A stretch of 36,028 bases of DNA, taken from contig JAZQMK010000069.1 in assembly GCA_045543455.1 (NCBI GenBank), positions 1 through 36,028 on the forward strand. The letters are read 5' to 3'. Made by a program: the position numbers and the translations under genes. The stretch's first letter is position 1, and each line of letters begins with the position of its first letter. The notes below the pieces were generated by a model, which saw nothing but the letters and a program-made list of their open reading frames with translations, ran no database searches and was not told where the DNA came from. Shown piece after piece: positions 1-7,800 of the stretch. This DNA comes from SIG291 sp045543455. GTDB taxonomy: Bacteria; Bacillota; Clostridia; Lachnospirales; Lachnospiraceae.

Positions 1-1
1 C

Positions 2-307
2 TACTTTGAGAAAAACAATATGTACAGAGAACAGTATTTTACTTCTATGCTACAAAATATAGTAACAATATTGTTAGCAGCAGGAATAAATATAGTTGTA
101 ATCGGATTACTTTCAGGAAATCGTTTTAGAAACAGAAAGAAAAGATTTAATACACTCTTACATATAGGAATGAGTAAAAAACAATTATTGCAGATATGTA
201 TGCTAGAATCAATTCGCGAAGATTTATGGTGTATAATAACATTACCAATGATATTACCGATACAGTATATATTGTATAAAGTAAAGATAGGGAAAGAATT
301 GAAATAA
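2..307 (+). CDS. FtsX-like ABC permease, C-terminal fragment
   Basis: The reading frame is open to the left edge of the window, so this is the last ~100 residues of a longer membrane protein; an ATG at 20 is internal. Two hydrophobic segments are visible (about residues 17-36 and 78-92 of the fragment), separated by a basic loop with LLHIGMSKKQL, which resembles the coupling loop of FtsX/MacB-type ABC permeases just before their last helix. In that family the permease works with an ATPase in peptide export or antibiotic sensing. The rest of the gene and its ATPase lie outside the window. The assignment rests on a short stretch and is tentative. Confidence 0.5.
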   Translation, partial: YFEKNNMYREQYFTSMLQNIVTILLAAGINIVVIGLLSGNRFRNRKKRFNTLLHIGMSKKQLLQICMLESIREDLWCIITLPMILPIQYILYKVKIGKELK

Positions 308-334
308 GAAGATTTTTCGTAGCTGTAGGTATTT

Positions 335-365
335 AGAGGGCGGTTGGTAGAACCAACTGCCCTCT
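335..365. terminator. Bidirectional hairpin terminator between convergent genes
   Basis: A 14-bp stem (AGAGGGC at 335-341 with GCCCTCT at 359-365, continuing through one G-U pair to GTTGGT/ACCAAC) closes a 3-nt loop. It lies exactly between the end of the permease fragment and the end of the minus-strand DUF2207 gene. The following U tract is poor on both strands, so terminator function is inferred from position and stem strength. Confidence 0.6.
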
Positions 366-375
366 TATATATCCG

Positions 376-2460
376 TTACGAGCGACGATGGAGTGCAAAC
401 GTCTCTTCGTGTAGATAGGTATTTTTAACTTCCCAGGAGCTGCCGCCACCCCCACCGCCACCACCACCGGAGCTACTGCCACCGGAGCTACCACTGCCAC
501 CGGAGCTGCTAGATGGAGATGAAGTCATTGATGAACTGGCGCTAAACAGAGTATTTGTCATAAAGCCACTAAGAGCAACCGCACTAAAGGTTCCTGCTCC
601 GTGATACCATTTTGGAGCATCGAATACTATGTCTTCAAATTGTTCAATCCATTTATCAGAAACATCCAGTACATAGGTGTAAGGAAGTATGTTATAAAAA
701 TAATCTGGATCATCATAAACTAATGTTTCAAGTCGAGATTTTTCGGCTGTTTTAAGGAAGGTTTTAAAGCCTTCAATTTCGCCAAGAAGCTTTGTACCTA
801 ATTCAGTACGTTTTGGCATATAACGCAATATTACCATAAGTATTATGAATGCTGCGATACATGTAAGGGAAATGCTTAGCCTTCCCATTACAATGATAGG
901 CGGGAGGACACCTATTAAAAATGGTATTCCGCCAAAACCTAAACTCCATACAATTGCAAAAACGTTGGTAATAAGCGTACCACCTTTGGGTTTAAAAAGG
1001 GAGGTGAAAACTATTACAGCTATTGCCGGGAATAAATTTGTTAATATGGCCACAGTTAAATCATTATTATATTCGTATGTAGGTATAATAAAACCAATAA
1101 AAAAGCACATTGCCATTGACAGAATCAGTATGGCATAAGGTACTATTTTTTTCTTTTCGAATATTCTGTCTATGTTGGTTTTTGAATTAAGGTCTTTTAT
1201 AATTTTATTAGATGTAATATAAAAACGATTTACAAGATGACCTTCGTTAACATATTTTGTACCTGTTTTCTCATCATAAGCAGCAAGCTTGTATAAGCCT
1301 TTAAAGAAGGTTCTTTCAATACTGTTGTTGCCCTCATAATTTTCCTTTTTGAAAATTATTTTAAATGTGTTGTTTTTGAGGAATAAAGCATTTTGTTCGA
1401 TGTTTTCTATATCCCAGTAGCCCTTGTTTGCCATATAAATAAGCAGAGAAATAACTTCTTCATTTCCGGCTCTGCCTTTGTATAGCATACCAAGTTCGGC
1501 ACTATTGTAATTATTTGGCGGATAAAAGGATATAGGAGCAACGTATTTTGAATCCTTTCCCCATATTATCCAAATGAAAAGACCAACAAGTATACAGCAA
1601 AGAGGGATAATTCTATATATAAAGTCGAAAGGATTAACTTCTTCGATAAAATAATCCTCAGGCACTGTAAGACGGACAGTAATACCTTCAAAAGGATTTA
1701 GTGCTGCTGTGGTATGCCCTGTAATGGTACGCCCATTTACTTCATATTCAAGGTTTGAGTAACCTACATTTCCAGCTTTGCCTGTTGAAAATCCCAGATT
1801 TTCAGCATCAAAATCCTTTGGCATATTAATTGTAAATGTTGCATTTGCAATCGCAGTATCAAATTCAGTACCGATTATGTTAAAGTAAAATTCATCAACA
1901 TCTTTTAAAGGGTCATTTCCCATATCATAAGTATAGTTGATTATATAGGTTTTAGGGCCTGTTATTGTTGTGTTAGGGTCGCCGATTTTAATAGATTTGT
2001 AGTTGCTGCGTCCGGTAATTGTATGTTGTGCGTTGACATTGATGTCTTTAATTTTTGCACGCATAAAAGATTTTGTATTGTCGTCTCTGTAAAGTGTAGC
2101 CTTTATCGGTATGTCTCGTATAATGCCGTGTTTAGGCTTATTAAAATATGCATTAATTTTTTCGGTAATATAGAATACTCTGTTCTCGTCTACATCTATA
2201 GTTACATCATATTTAGTGAAATAGTAAGAATAATTCTTATAATCAATTTTATCAACTGTTGGCTTGCTAACGGGCTTAGAGGCCGAATTGGTGTTGTTTT
2301 TTGTCGTTCCTGACTGCGAAGAGCTCTTAGAAGTTGTTTCGGTACTTATGTTCGCAGTTGCCAAAATAAAAAGACCTTTTATTAGCGGTGAGAAAAAATT
2401 AAGCAGAAAGAATATAATAAAAACAATTATAATTGCTTTTTTAATCTTTTTTTGTTTCAT
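376..2460 (-). CDS. DUF2207 domain membrane protein with Gly/Ser-rich tail
   Basis: A 694-aa membrane protein of the DUF2207 family (function unknown, usually encoded next to LemA). The frame extends 34 codons further upstream, but the start at ATG 2460 (MKQKKIKK) follows AAAGGAG at a good distance and falls just after the upstream gene's stop, so it is preferred. Layout: an N-terminal membrane anchor (about 5-30), an extracytoplasmic beta-rich DUF2207 region, a helix near 300, a cytoplasmic stretch with SFYPPNNYNSAELG, two or more helices near 440-560, the GEIEGFK block, and a Ser/Gly tail with nine consecutive glycines. It is the third gene of the lemA operon and a paralogue of its upstream neighbour. 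The low-complexity tail is typical of this family. Confidence 0.85.
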   Translation of the reverse strand: MKQKKIKKAIIIVFIIFFLLNFFSPLIKGLFILATANISTETTSKSSSQSGTTKNNTNSASKPVSKPTVDKIDYKNYSYYFTKYDVTIDVDENRVFYITEKINAYFNKPKHGIIRDIPIKATLYRDDNTKSFMRAKIKDINVNAQHTITGRSNYKSIKIGDPNTTITGPKTYIINYTYDMGNDPLKDVDEFYFNIIGTEFDTAIANATFTINMPKDFDAENLGFSTGKAGNVGYSNLEYEVNGRTITGHTTAALNPFEGITVRLTVPEDYFIEEVNPFDFIYRIIPLCCILVGLFIWIIWGKDSKYVAPISFYPPNNYNSAELGMLYKGRAGNEEVISLLIYMANKGYWDIENIEQNALFLKNNTFKIIFKKENYEGNNSIERTFFKGLYKLAAYDEKTGTKYVNEGHLVNRFYITSNKIIKDLNSKTNIDRIFEKKKIVPYAILILSMAMCFFIGFIIPTYEYNNDLTVAILTNLFPAIAVIVFTSLFKPKGGTLITNVFAIVWSLGFGGIPFLIGVLPPIIVMGRLSISLTCIAAFIILMVILRYMPKRTELGTKLLGEIEGFKTFLKTAEKSRLETLVYDDPDYFYNILPYTYVLDVSDKWIEQFEDIVFDAPKWYHGAGTFSAVALSGFMTNTLFSASSSMTSSPSSSSGGSGSSGGSSSGGGGGGGGGSSWEVKNTYLHEETFALHRRS

Positions 2461-2479
2461 CGAAACTCCTTTGTCATAT

Positions 2480-4447
2480 TTAAATATAGCTTTCTTCTTC
2501 TGGCTGTTTTGGTTGTTGCACAAATGGTTGAAGGTTTGAAAAATCAATTTTTCCTTCTTCAAATGTGATTCCGTTACCTGAAATAGAGAAAGTTAAATCA
2601 CCAAAATCTTCAATCCAGGTTTTAGATATACCAAGTACATATGTATAAGGTAAAATATCATAAAAATAATTAGGATTATCAACAACGAACTCTTCAATAC
2701 GTTCTTTTTCTGTAGTTTCAAGGAAGTTTTTGAAACCTTCAATTTCGCCAAGTAGCTGAATGTAAGATTCATTACGCTTTGGCATATGGCAATGTAATAT
2801 CAAAAGTATTATTACTGCTACAAAACTAATGGCTGTAAGGTCAATTGCACTTAGTCGTGACAGCGAATAAAATGAAGGAAAAAAACTTCCTACTAAACAA
2901 AACATTCCCAAAACGCTAATAGCAACAAAATTGCATAAGTGTACACCTAAATTTCCATTTGAACTAAGTTTAAATAGCTTGAAAAATGTAATATAACCTA
3001 TTATTACACAACAGGTTTCCATAATTGGAACACCCATACTGACAGTACGTGATGATATAGAATCATAGTATACTGGAACAATAAAACCTATTATATGAGT
3101 TGCCACTATTATAATTCTAAGAATAGTGGTTGGGATTTTCACTCTATAATCGTATAAGTCTTTCTCTGGAAATTCTGAATTTAGCAAAGCTAAAACATTT
3201 TTTGAAATATCTATGCCGTCGATAAAAAGCATATCCTCTGTGACATATCTTATCCCGGTTGCGTTATCAAATTTGGAAATCCTGCGAAGATTATTAAAAA
3301 AGGTATATTCTATGCTATTATTACCTGTATAAGCTTCTTTTTTAAATACTATTATCTTCATTTCTCTACTACCATTGGAAAATGAAACCATAGTTTTTTT
3401 GATATCCCAATAACCTTTGTTGGCTAAATATATAAGTAAAGATGTTATTTCCCTATTACCGGCTTCACCATTGTATAAAGTACCAATTTCGGCACTGTTA
3501 TAACCGCGAGGTGGGTAAAAGGATACAGGAGCGGCATATTTTCGGTCCTTGCCCCATCTGAAAAATATTATTATACCAATAATTACAGAAATTACACATA
3601 TGATTTTTAATATGTTTTCAATTGGAAAGGTATTATCCTTAGGCTTTTCAGTAAAGTAGTTGTCAGGATACTCAATTCTAATAGATATGTTCTCACCTTT
3701 TTTTAGTGGTTTGGTTATATTTCCACTTAATTTGTTGCCTTGGATTGAGTAATTAATATTTAAATCGTTAAGTACATTTTCACTACCTTGCGCGAAAGTG
3801 GTATTTCTTGCAAATGTTATTTTATCTTCATTTAGATTGCCTGGTGTAGTAAGTGAAAATGACGCTTTTTCAATACTTTTGTCCAAGTGCCCGCCTATAA
3901 TATTGAAAAGAAATTCGTCCATATTTTTAGGCGCGTAGTCGTTTGTGTTGTATGTATATTCTGTTTTGAATTTAACTTTGTCCCCAGAATTAAAGGCCTG
4001 ATTAGCATGGAGAATGATATTCTGGTATCCGGAAGATTTTGTTTTTCTAAAATCGTGACTGGATGAAATGTTTGAAACTGTTGCCTTTATAGGAACTTGA
4101 GTATCACTGTCTCTGTATAGGGAATACTTTATGGGTACTTTTAAATTGATTTTGTGGCAATATGCGTCAAATAGTATAATATAGGATTCGCTTACGCGTA
4201 TTGAGCCACTTTGGTCGAGATGAAGGTCGATATTATATTGCTCAATAGTGTATTGCGTGGCAGGAATTTTCACTTCTATAGTTGGGTCTTCATATTCTGA
4301 AATGTTGTAGTAATTTTCTGAAGGTGTTTCGGTATTATCGTCTGCTAATATTAATAATCCTATAAATAAAGCTGCCCCTAGTATATCCGAAGCAAGTATA
4401 ACTACTAAAATGATAGTAATGATTTTTTTTATGTTTTTAGAAATCAT
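2480..4447 (-). CDS. DUF2207 domain membrane protein (paralogue)
   Basis: A 655-aa DUF2207 family protein starting at ATG 4447 behind AGGAGT. An N-terminal membrane helix (about 8-36) precedes an extracytoplasmic domain, a second helix near 280-298, a soluble block with SFYPPRGYNSAEIG, further helices at about 440-560 and the GEIEGFKNFLETTEKERIEE block before a short soluble tail. It shares the same ordered blocks as the next gene, so the two arose by duplication, but it lacks the Gly/Ser tail and ends in FVQQPKQPEEESYI. The 19-nt gap to the downstream copy and the 15-nt gap from lemA point to one transcript. Function is unknown; membrane stress or cell-envelope roles have been suggested for LemA/DUF2207 pairs. 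Confidence 0.85.
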   Translation of the reverse strand: MISKNIKKIITIILVVILASDILGAALFIGLLILADDNTETPSENYYNISEYEDPTIEVKIPATQYTIEQYNIDLHLDQSGSIRVSESYIILFDAYCHKINLKVPIKYSLYRDSDTQVPIKATVSNISSSHDFRKTKSSGYQNIILHANQAFNSGDKVKFKTEYTYNTNDYAPKNMDEFLFNIIGGHLDKSIEKASFSLTTPGNLNEDKITFARNTTFAQGSENVLNDLNINYSIQGNKLSGNITKPLKKGENISIRIEYPDNYFTEKPKDNTFPIENILKIICVISVIIGIIIFFRWGKDRKYAAPVSFYPPRGYNSAEIGTLYNGEAGNREITSLLIYLANKGYWDIKKTMVSFSNGSREMKIIVFKKEAYTGNNSIEYTFFNNLRRISKFDNATGIRYVTEDMLFIDGIDISKNVLALLNSEFPEKDLYDYRVKIPTTILRIIIVATHIIGFIVPVYYDSISSRTVSMGVPIMETCCVIIGYITFFKLFKLSSNGNLGVHLCNFVAISVLGMFCLVGSFFPSFYSLSRLSAIDLTAISFVAVIILLILHCHMPKRNESYIQLLGEIEGFKNFLETTEKERIEEFVVDNPNYFYDILPYTYVLGISKTWIEDFGDLTFSISGNGITFEEGKIDFSNLQPFVQQPKQPEEESYI

Positions 4448-4462
4448 AGGTTACTCCTAATA

Positions 4463-5020
4463 TTAAAATTCAACTTTTACATTTTCTCTTTCAAATGTAG
4501 CTGCTTCGAACATTGTTTTTTTCTTATATCCAAACATTCCTGCAATTATATTGTTTGGGAACATTTGAACTTTGTTGTTGAAGTTTTTAACTACTGCATT
4601 GTAATATTTTCTTGAATTTGCAATTTCATCCTCTGTATCAGCAAGCTCATTAGAAAGGTTTAAAAAGTTTTGGTTTGCTTTTAAATCGGGATAATTTTCA
4701 GCAATAGCTAAGAGCTTTGAAATTCCATTTGATAATTCATTGTTTGCATTGATTTTGTCCTCTGTTGAGAGAGAAGAGTATGTAGAGGTGCGCATGCTTA
4801 CAAGTTTTTCTAAAGTGCTTGCTTCATGAGCTGCGTAGCCTTTAACTGTGTTAACAAGGTTAGGGATTAAATCCCAACGCTTCTTTAAATAAACGTCCAT
4901 AGTGGAAAATGCTTCCTCTACTGAGTTGTTAGCCTTTACAAAACTGTTACGTGTAGCTATTACGTAAAGTAAAATAATAACTACTATTGCAATGATAATT
5001 CCAATAATTACTGGGTTCAT
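4463..5020 (-). CDS. lemA: LemA family protein
   Basis: A 185-aa LemA-family protein. Residues 3-23 form an N-terminal membrane anchor; the rest is a helical bundle with the family hallmarks VKANNSVEEAFSTMDVYLKKR and RWDLIPNLVNTVKGYAAHE, and a terminal FPNNIIAGMFGYKKKTMFEA block. The ATG at 5020 follows GAGGAGG by 7 nt. It is the first gene of a minus-strand operon with two DUF2207 proteins, the usual partner of LemA. A good sigma-A promoter lies at 5079-5107. The molecular role of LemA is not established. Confidence 0.93.
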   Translation of the reverse strand: MNPVIIGIIIAIVVIILLYVIATRNSFVKANNSVEEAFSTMDVYLKKRWDLIPNLVNTVKGYAAHEASTLEKLVSMRTSTYSSLSTEDKINANNELSNGISKLLAIAENYPDLKANQNFLNLSNELADTEDEIANSRKYYNAVVKNFNNKVQMFPNNIIAGMFGYKKKTMFEAATFERENVKVEF

Positions 5021-5078
5021 ATTATTTCCTCCTCATAAATGAATAATATTTTTTTGTTTTACAATGATAACATAGTGA

Positions 5079-5107
5079 ATTATATCATCTATTTATATGT
5101 TTTGCAA
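5079..5107 (-). promoter_or_regulatory. lemA promoter
   Basis: Read on the minus strand: TTGCAA (5102-5107), 17-nt spacer, TATAAT (5079-5084), followed by a ~60-nt leader to the lemA start. The -35 hexamer is self-complementary and is also used by the opposite promoter. Confidence 0.75.
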
Positions 5108-5129
5108 TTATAAGAAAATATGATATAAT
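5102..5129 (+). promoter_or_regulatory. Promoter of DUF5050 gene
   Basis: TTGCAA (5102-5107), 16-nt spacer, TATAAT (5124-5129), leading to the start at 5164. The -35 box is the same six bases as the lemA -35 box on the other strand. Confidence 0.65.
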
Positions 5130-5163
5130 ATTTCTAGTATATTTTTCCGGAAGGATGTTGCAT

Positions 5164-6186
5164 ATGAAAAAGAATATTATATTTGTAATTGTATTTTTGG
5201 GGATGTTTGTTGCGTTAGCAGGTATCGGTATTATTTCTGTATATAATAATCGTGTTATTGATAATGAAGAAGAACGAAATGGTAATACTCCAGGTAACAT
5301 ATTGAATGGAGGAAGTTTTTGCGAATTTGAAGGCAAAATTTATTTTGCTAATCCTAAAGATGGTAACAGGCTTTATTATATGAATAGTGATTGTACCGGT
5401 ATAAAGAAGATTAACAATGATACGGCTACATATATTAATGCAGGTGGCAACAGTGTAATATATGTAAAGGATAATGAGACATATAATAATGCTGTTACTT
5501 CATATAACAACAGATTCGGAATATGTAGGGTGGATTTGAAGGGAAAGAATTATACAACCTACTCTAATTATATTGTAAAGAGTTTATATATGGAAGGTAA
5601 TACCTTATATTACAAGGCGACAGATAATAAGGTTTCCTACAAATTATATAGTTCTGATATTAGAGGTGGCAATGAAGAATGTTATGGTGATTTTTCTTTT
5701 GATGCGAATGTAGTTACTAAAGAGAAACTGTATTATATAAATACAGCAGAACGCAATAATATTTACAGTTATGATATTGACGATGCAACAAGCAAGGAAA
5801 TATTAAAGGTTAATGCGCATAAGCTTATACAGCAGGGCAATTATCTGTATTATATAGATATTTCAGATGATTATTCATTGAAAAGATATAATGTAAGTTC
5901 TAAAAAGACTGATGTTATTGTTTCAGGGAAAAAATATGGTAAGAGTGTCCGTTACAATATATATAAGGATGATGTTGCCTTTGTGCAATGTGAAAATGAA
6001 GGAGAGACTTTAAGTACTCTTTACAGAGTTGATATGGAAAGCGGAGCAGTTGATTTTGTTGCTAAGGCTAATATAACAGATATTCAGTGTACATCTACTT
6101 ATACATTTTATGTGGAATTTGAAACAAATAATGTATATAAGGTAAAAACCAAGGTATTAAGTGAGCCGGAAAAATTGGATTTGTAA
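5164..6186 (+). CDS. DUF5050 domain, membrane-anchored beta-propeller-like protein
   Basis: A 340-aa protein starting at ATG 5164, which has GGAAGGA 8 nt upstream; an ATG at 5155 overlaps that site and is less likely. Residues 2-25 are a membrane anchor or signal segment. The rest consists of repeated blade-like units such as KIYFANPKDGNRLYYMNSD and LYYINTAERNNIYSYDID, typical of DUF5050 proteins of Clostridia, which are thought to fold as extracellular propellers. Function is unknown. It is transcribed away from lemA from an overlapping promoter. Confidence 0.8.
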   Translation: MKKNIIFVIVFLGMFVALAGIGIISVYNNRVIDNEEERNGNTPGNILNGGSFCEFEGKIYFANPKDGNRLYYMNSDCTGIKKINNDTATYINAGGNSVIYVKDNETYNNAVTSYNNRFGICRVDLKGKNYTTYSNYIVKSLYMEGNTLYYKATDNKVSYKLYSSDIRGGNEECYGDFSFDANVVTKEKLYYINTAERNNIYSYDIDDATSKEILKVNAHKLIQQGNYLYYIDISDDYSLKRYNVSSKKTDVIVSGKKYGKSVRYNIYKDDVAFVQCENEGETLSTLYRVDMESGAVDFVAKANITDIQCTSTYTFYVEFETNNVYKVKTKVLSEPEKLDL

Positions 6187-6214
6187 TTTTTTTGAAATGT
6201 ATTAAAATTAGTAC

Positions 6215-6243
6215 TTGCCAAAGCAAAAAATATGTTGTATAAT
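6215..6243 (+). promoter_or_regulatory. Promoter of tRNA-Gln
   Basis: TTGCCA (6215-6220), 17-nt spacer, TATAAT (6238-6243), 24 nt before the tRNA 5' end. Confidence 0.75.
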
Positions 6244-6267
6244 CATATCTGTTTGAAACACAAATAA

Positions 6268-6339
6268 TGGGCTTTCGCCAAATGGTAAGGCACTGGATTC
6301 TGATTCCAGCATCTAGGGGTTCGAGTCCCTTAAGCCCAG
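6268..6339 (+). tRNA. tRNA-Gln (anticodon CUG)
   Basis: A 72-nt cloverleaf: acceptor stem TGGGCTT/AAGCCCA, D arm GCC/GGC, anticodon stem CTGGA/TCCAG with loop TTCTGAT (anticodon CTG, reading CAG), T arm with TTCGAGT, discriminator G. The U1-A72 pair is a glutamine-tRNA identity feature. CCA is not encoded. It stands alone with its own promoter and terminator. Confidence 0.95.
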
Positions 6340-6345
6340 TAGAAG

Positions 6346-6380
6346 ATGGCTGTTACATTTATAATGTGACAGCCATTTTG
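6346..6380 (+). terminator. Terminator after tRNA-Gln
   Basis: A 14-bp stem (ATGGCTGTTACATT at 6346-6359 with AATGTGACAGCCAT at 6363-6376, one G-U pair) is followed by TTTTG. It ends just before the cvfB ribosome binding site. Confidence 0.8.
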
Positions 6381-6394
6381 AAAATGGAGGAAAA

Positions 6395-7219
6395 ATGATA
6401 GAATTAGGTAAGATTCAGGCTTTGAATGTAGTTAAGAAAACTGACTTCGGTGTATATCTTGGTAAAGAAGAATTGAAAGTGCTTTTGCCTAAGAAACAGG
6501 TTCCAGAAGATCTTGATATAGGAGATGCCATTGAGGTGTATGTATATAAGGATTCTATGGATAGAATTATTGCTACAACAAAAAAGCCATATATTACTAT
6601 TGGGAAGCTTGCGGTACTTAAGGTAAAAGAAGTATCTAAGGTTGGAGCATTTTTGGATTGTGGTCTTGAAAAGGATTTACTTTTGCCATATAAAGAGCAG
6701 ACTCATACACTTATGGCAGGAGACAGCTGTCTGGTAACTCAATATATAGATAAAAGCGAGAGACTGTGTGCAACTATGAAAATTTATGAATATCTGCAAA
6801 CAGATAGTCCTTATTCAAAGGATGACAAGGTGGAAGGCTTTGTATATGACATTAAAAAAGGTCTTGGCGCATTTGTTGCAGTGGATAATAAATATTCTGC
6901 GCTCATAGAGGAAAAAGAGCTTTTGCCAAATATAAAATCGGGAATGAACATAAGCGCAAGAGTCACTAAGGTAAGAGATGATGGCAAGCTTAATTTAAGT
7001 CTGAGAGAAAAATCTTATATACAGATGGATGAAGATGCCAGATTTGTTTTTGAAAGAATTGAAGCAAATGGAGGAAAGCTTCCATTTACAGATAAGGCGG
7101 ATGCCCAGTTCTTAAAAAATGAATTTAATATGAGCAAGAATGCATTTAAAAGAGCGGTGGGAAGATTACTAAAAGAAGGTAAGATTGAAATCACTGCAGA
7201 TGAGATAGTTAAAAAGTAA
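6395..7219 (+). CDS. cvfB: S1 RNA-binding domain protein, CvfB/YitL family
   Basis: A 274-aa RNA-binding protein of the CvfB family, whose members affect virulence and RNA turnover in staphylococci. Three S1-type OB-fold units are visible: about 1-62 (GVYLGKEELKVLLPKKQV), 65-130 (VGAFLDCGLEKDLLLPYKEQ) and 142-208 (GLGAFVAVDNKYSALIEEKEL, ending DGKLNLSLR). The last ~60 residues match the winged-helix end of the family (FLKNEFNMSKNAFKRAVGRLLKEGKI). The ATG at 6395 follows GGAGG. Length and domain order are standard. Confidence 0.9.
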   Translation: MIELGKIQALNVVKKTDFGVYLGKEELKVLLPKKQVPEDLDIGDAIEVYVYKDSMDRIIATTKKPYITIGKLAVLKVKEVSKVGAFLDCGLEKDLLLPYKEQTHTLMAGDSCLVTQYIDKSERLCATMKIYEYLQTDSPYSKDDKVEGFVYDIKKGLGAFVAVDNKYSALIEEKELLPNIKSGMNISARVTKVRDDGKLNLSLREKSYIQMDEDARFVFERIEANGGKLPFTDKADAQFLKNEFNMSKNAFKRAVGRLLKEGKIEITADEIVKK

Positions 7220-7228
7220 TCAAGTAGC

Positions 7229-7257
7229 TTGTAAAAACAGGTTAGTTGTAATACAAT
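7229..7257 (+). promoter_or_regulatory. Promoter of ridA leader transcript
   Basis: TTGTAA (7229-7234), 17-nt spacer, TACAAT (7252-7257), starting 10 nt after the cvfB stop. Transcription would begin near 7262-7265, giving a leader of about 145 nt before ridA. Confidence 0.65.
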
Positions 7258-7260
7258 TTA

Positions 7261-7400
7261 GGCAGATAGTGTGAAAACACATTGATATGCAATGGGTTAT
7301 GTACTTTTGAGCGAAACTACATAGCTTCTATGGCAGATGTAAAAGTGACCTAAGCAGGTATAAGCACTGCCATTTCACAACAAGTCGCTCAGGAAAGAGG
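7261..7400 (+). ncRNA. Candidate structured leader / small RNA upstream of ridA
   Basis: No open frame of note. Visible structure: a GTGT-GAAA-ACAC hairpin near 7269-7280, a 9-bp stem 7295-7303/7318-7326 around a 14-nt loop, and CTGCC at 7367-7371 that can pair either with GGCAG at the predicted 5' end (7261-7265) or, extended to 7 bp, with ATGGCAG at 7330-7336. I could not match it to a riboswitch, T-box, SRP or RNase P consensus from memory. It could be a cis-acting leader, a small RNA or an untranslated spacer with chance pairing. Confidence 0.4.
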
Positions 7401-7406
7401 ATTATT

Positions 7407-7781
7407 ATGCAAACAGTAATTAAAACAGACAAGGCTCCGGGAGCAATCGGACCATATTCACAGGCAATTGAAATTAATAACATGGTGTACACATCAGGTG
7501 TAATTCCAGTAGATCCTGCAACTGGTGTAATCCCAGAGGGCGTTGAAGCACAGGCGAAGCAGGCTTTACAAAACCTTGTAAATCTTGTTGAAGCTTCTGG
7601 CGCAAAGGTAGAAAATGTAGTAAAGACAACAGTATTTATAAAGGAAATGAATGATTTCGCCAAGATTAATGAAATCTACGCACAGTTCTTTAAGGAGCCA
7701 TTTCCGGCACGTTCCTGCGTAGAGGTTGCAAGATTACCAAAGGATGTTCTTTTGGAAATCGAAGCTATTGCGTGGAAGTAA
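7407..7781 (+). CDS. ridA: RidA family enamine/imine deaminase
   Basis: A 124-aa Rid/YjgF family protein. RidA hydrolyses reactive 2-aminoacrylate and related enamines made by PLP enzymes, protecting them from damage in the cytoplasm. The family signature is complete: GPYSQAI (15-21), the C-terminal PARSCVEVARLPKDVLLEIE with Arg102 as the carboxylate-binding residue and Glu117 as the conserved acid. The start follows GAAAGAGG. Length is normal. It is preceded by an unusual 145-nt leader and followed 19 nt later by the CPBP protease gene. Confidence 0.95.
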   Translation: MQTVIKTDKAPGAIGPYSQAIEINNMVYTSGVIPVDPATGVIPEGVEAQAKQALQNLVNLVEASGAKVENVVKTTVFIKEMNDFAKINEIYAQFFKEPFPARSCVEVARLPKDVLLEIEAIAWK

Positions 7782-7800
7782 TCTTTATAGGGGATAGAAT

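Noticed and set aside
419..535. Tandem DNA repeat in the Gly/Ser-coding tail of the DUF2207 gene
   Set aside because: The repetition follows from the low-complexity Gly/Ser codons typical of this family's tail, with no exact unit of its own.
7261..7400. Assignment of the ridA leader as 6S RNA or a T-box
   Set aside because: It lacks the T-box sequence and specifier features, and I could not build the long closing helix and central bubble of 6S RNA with confidence. Left as unassigned.
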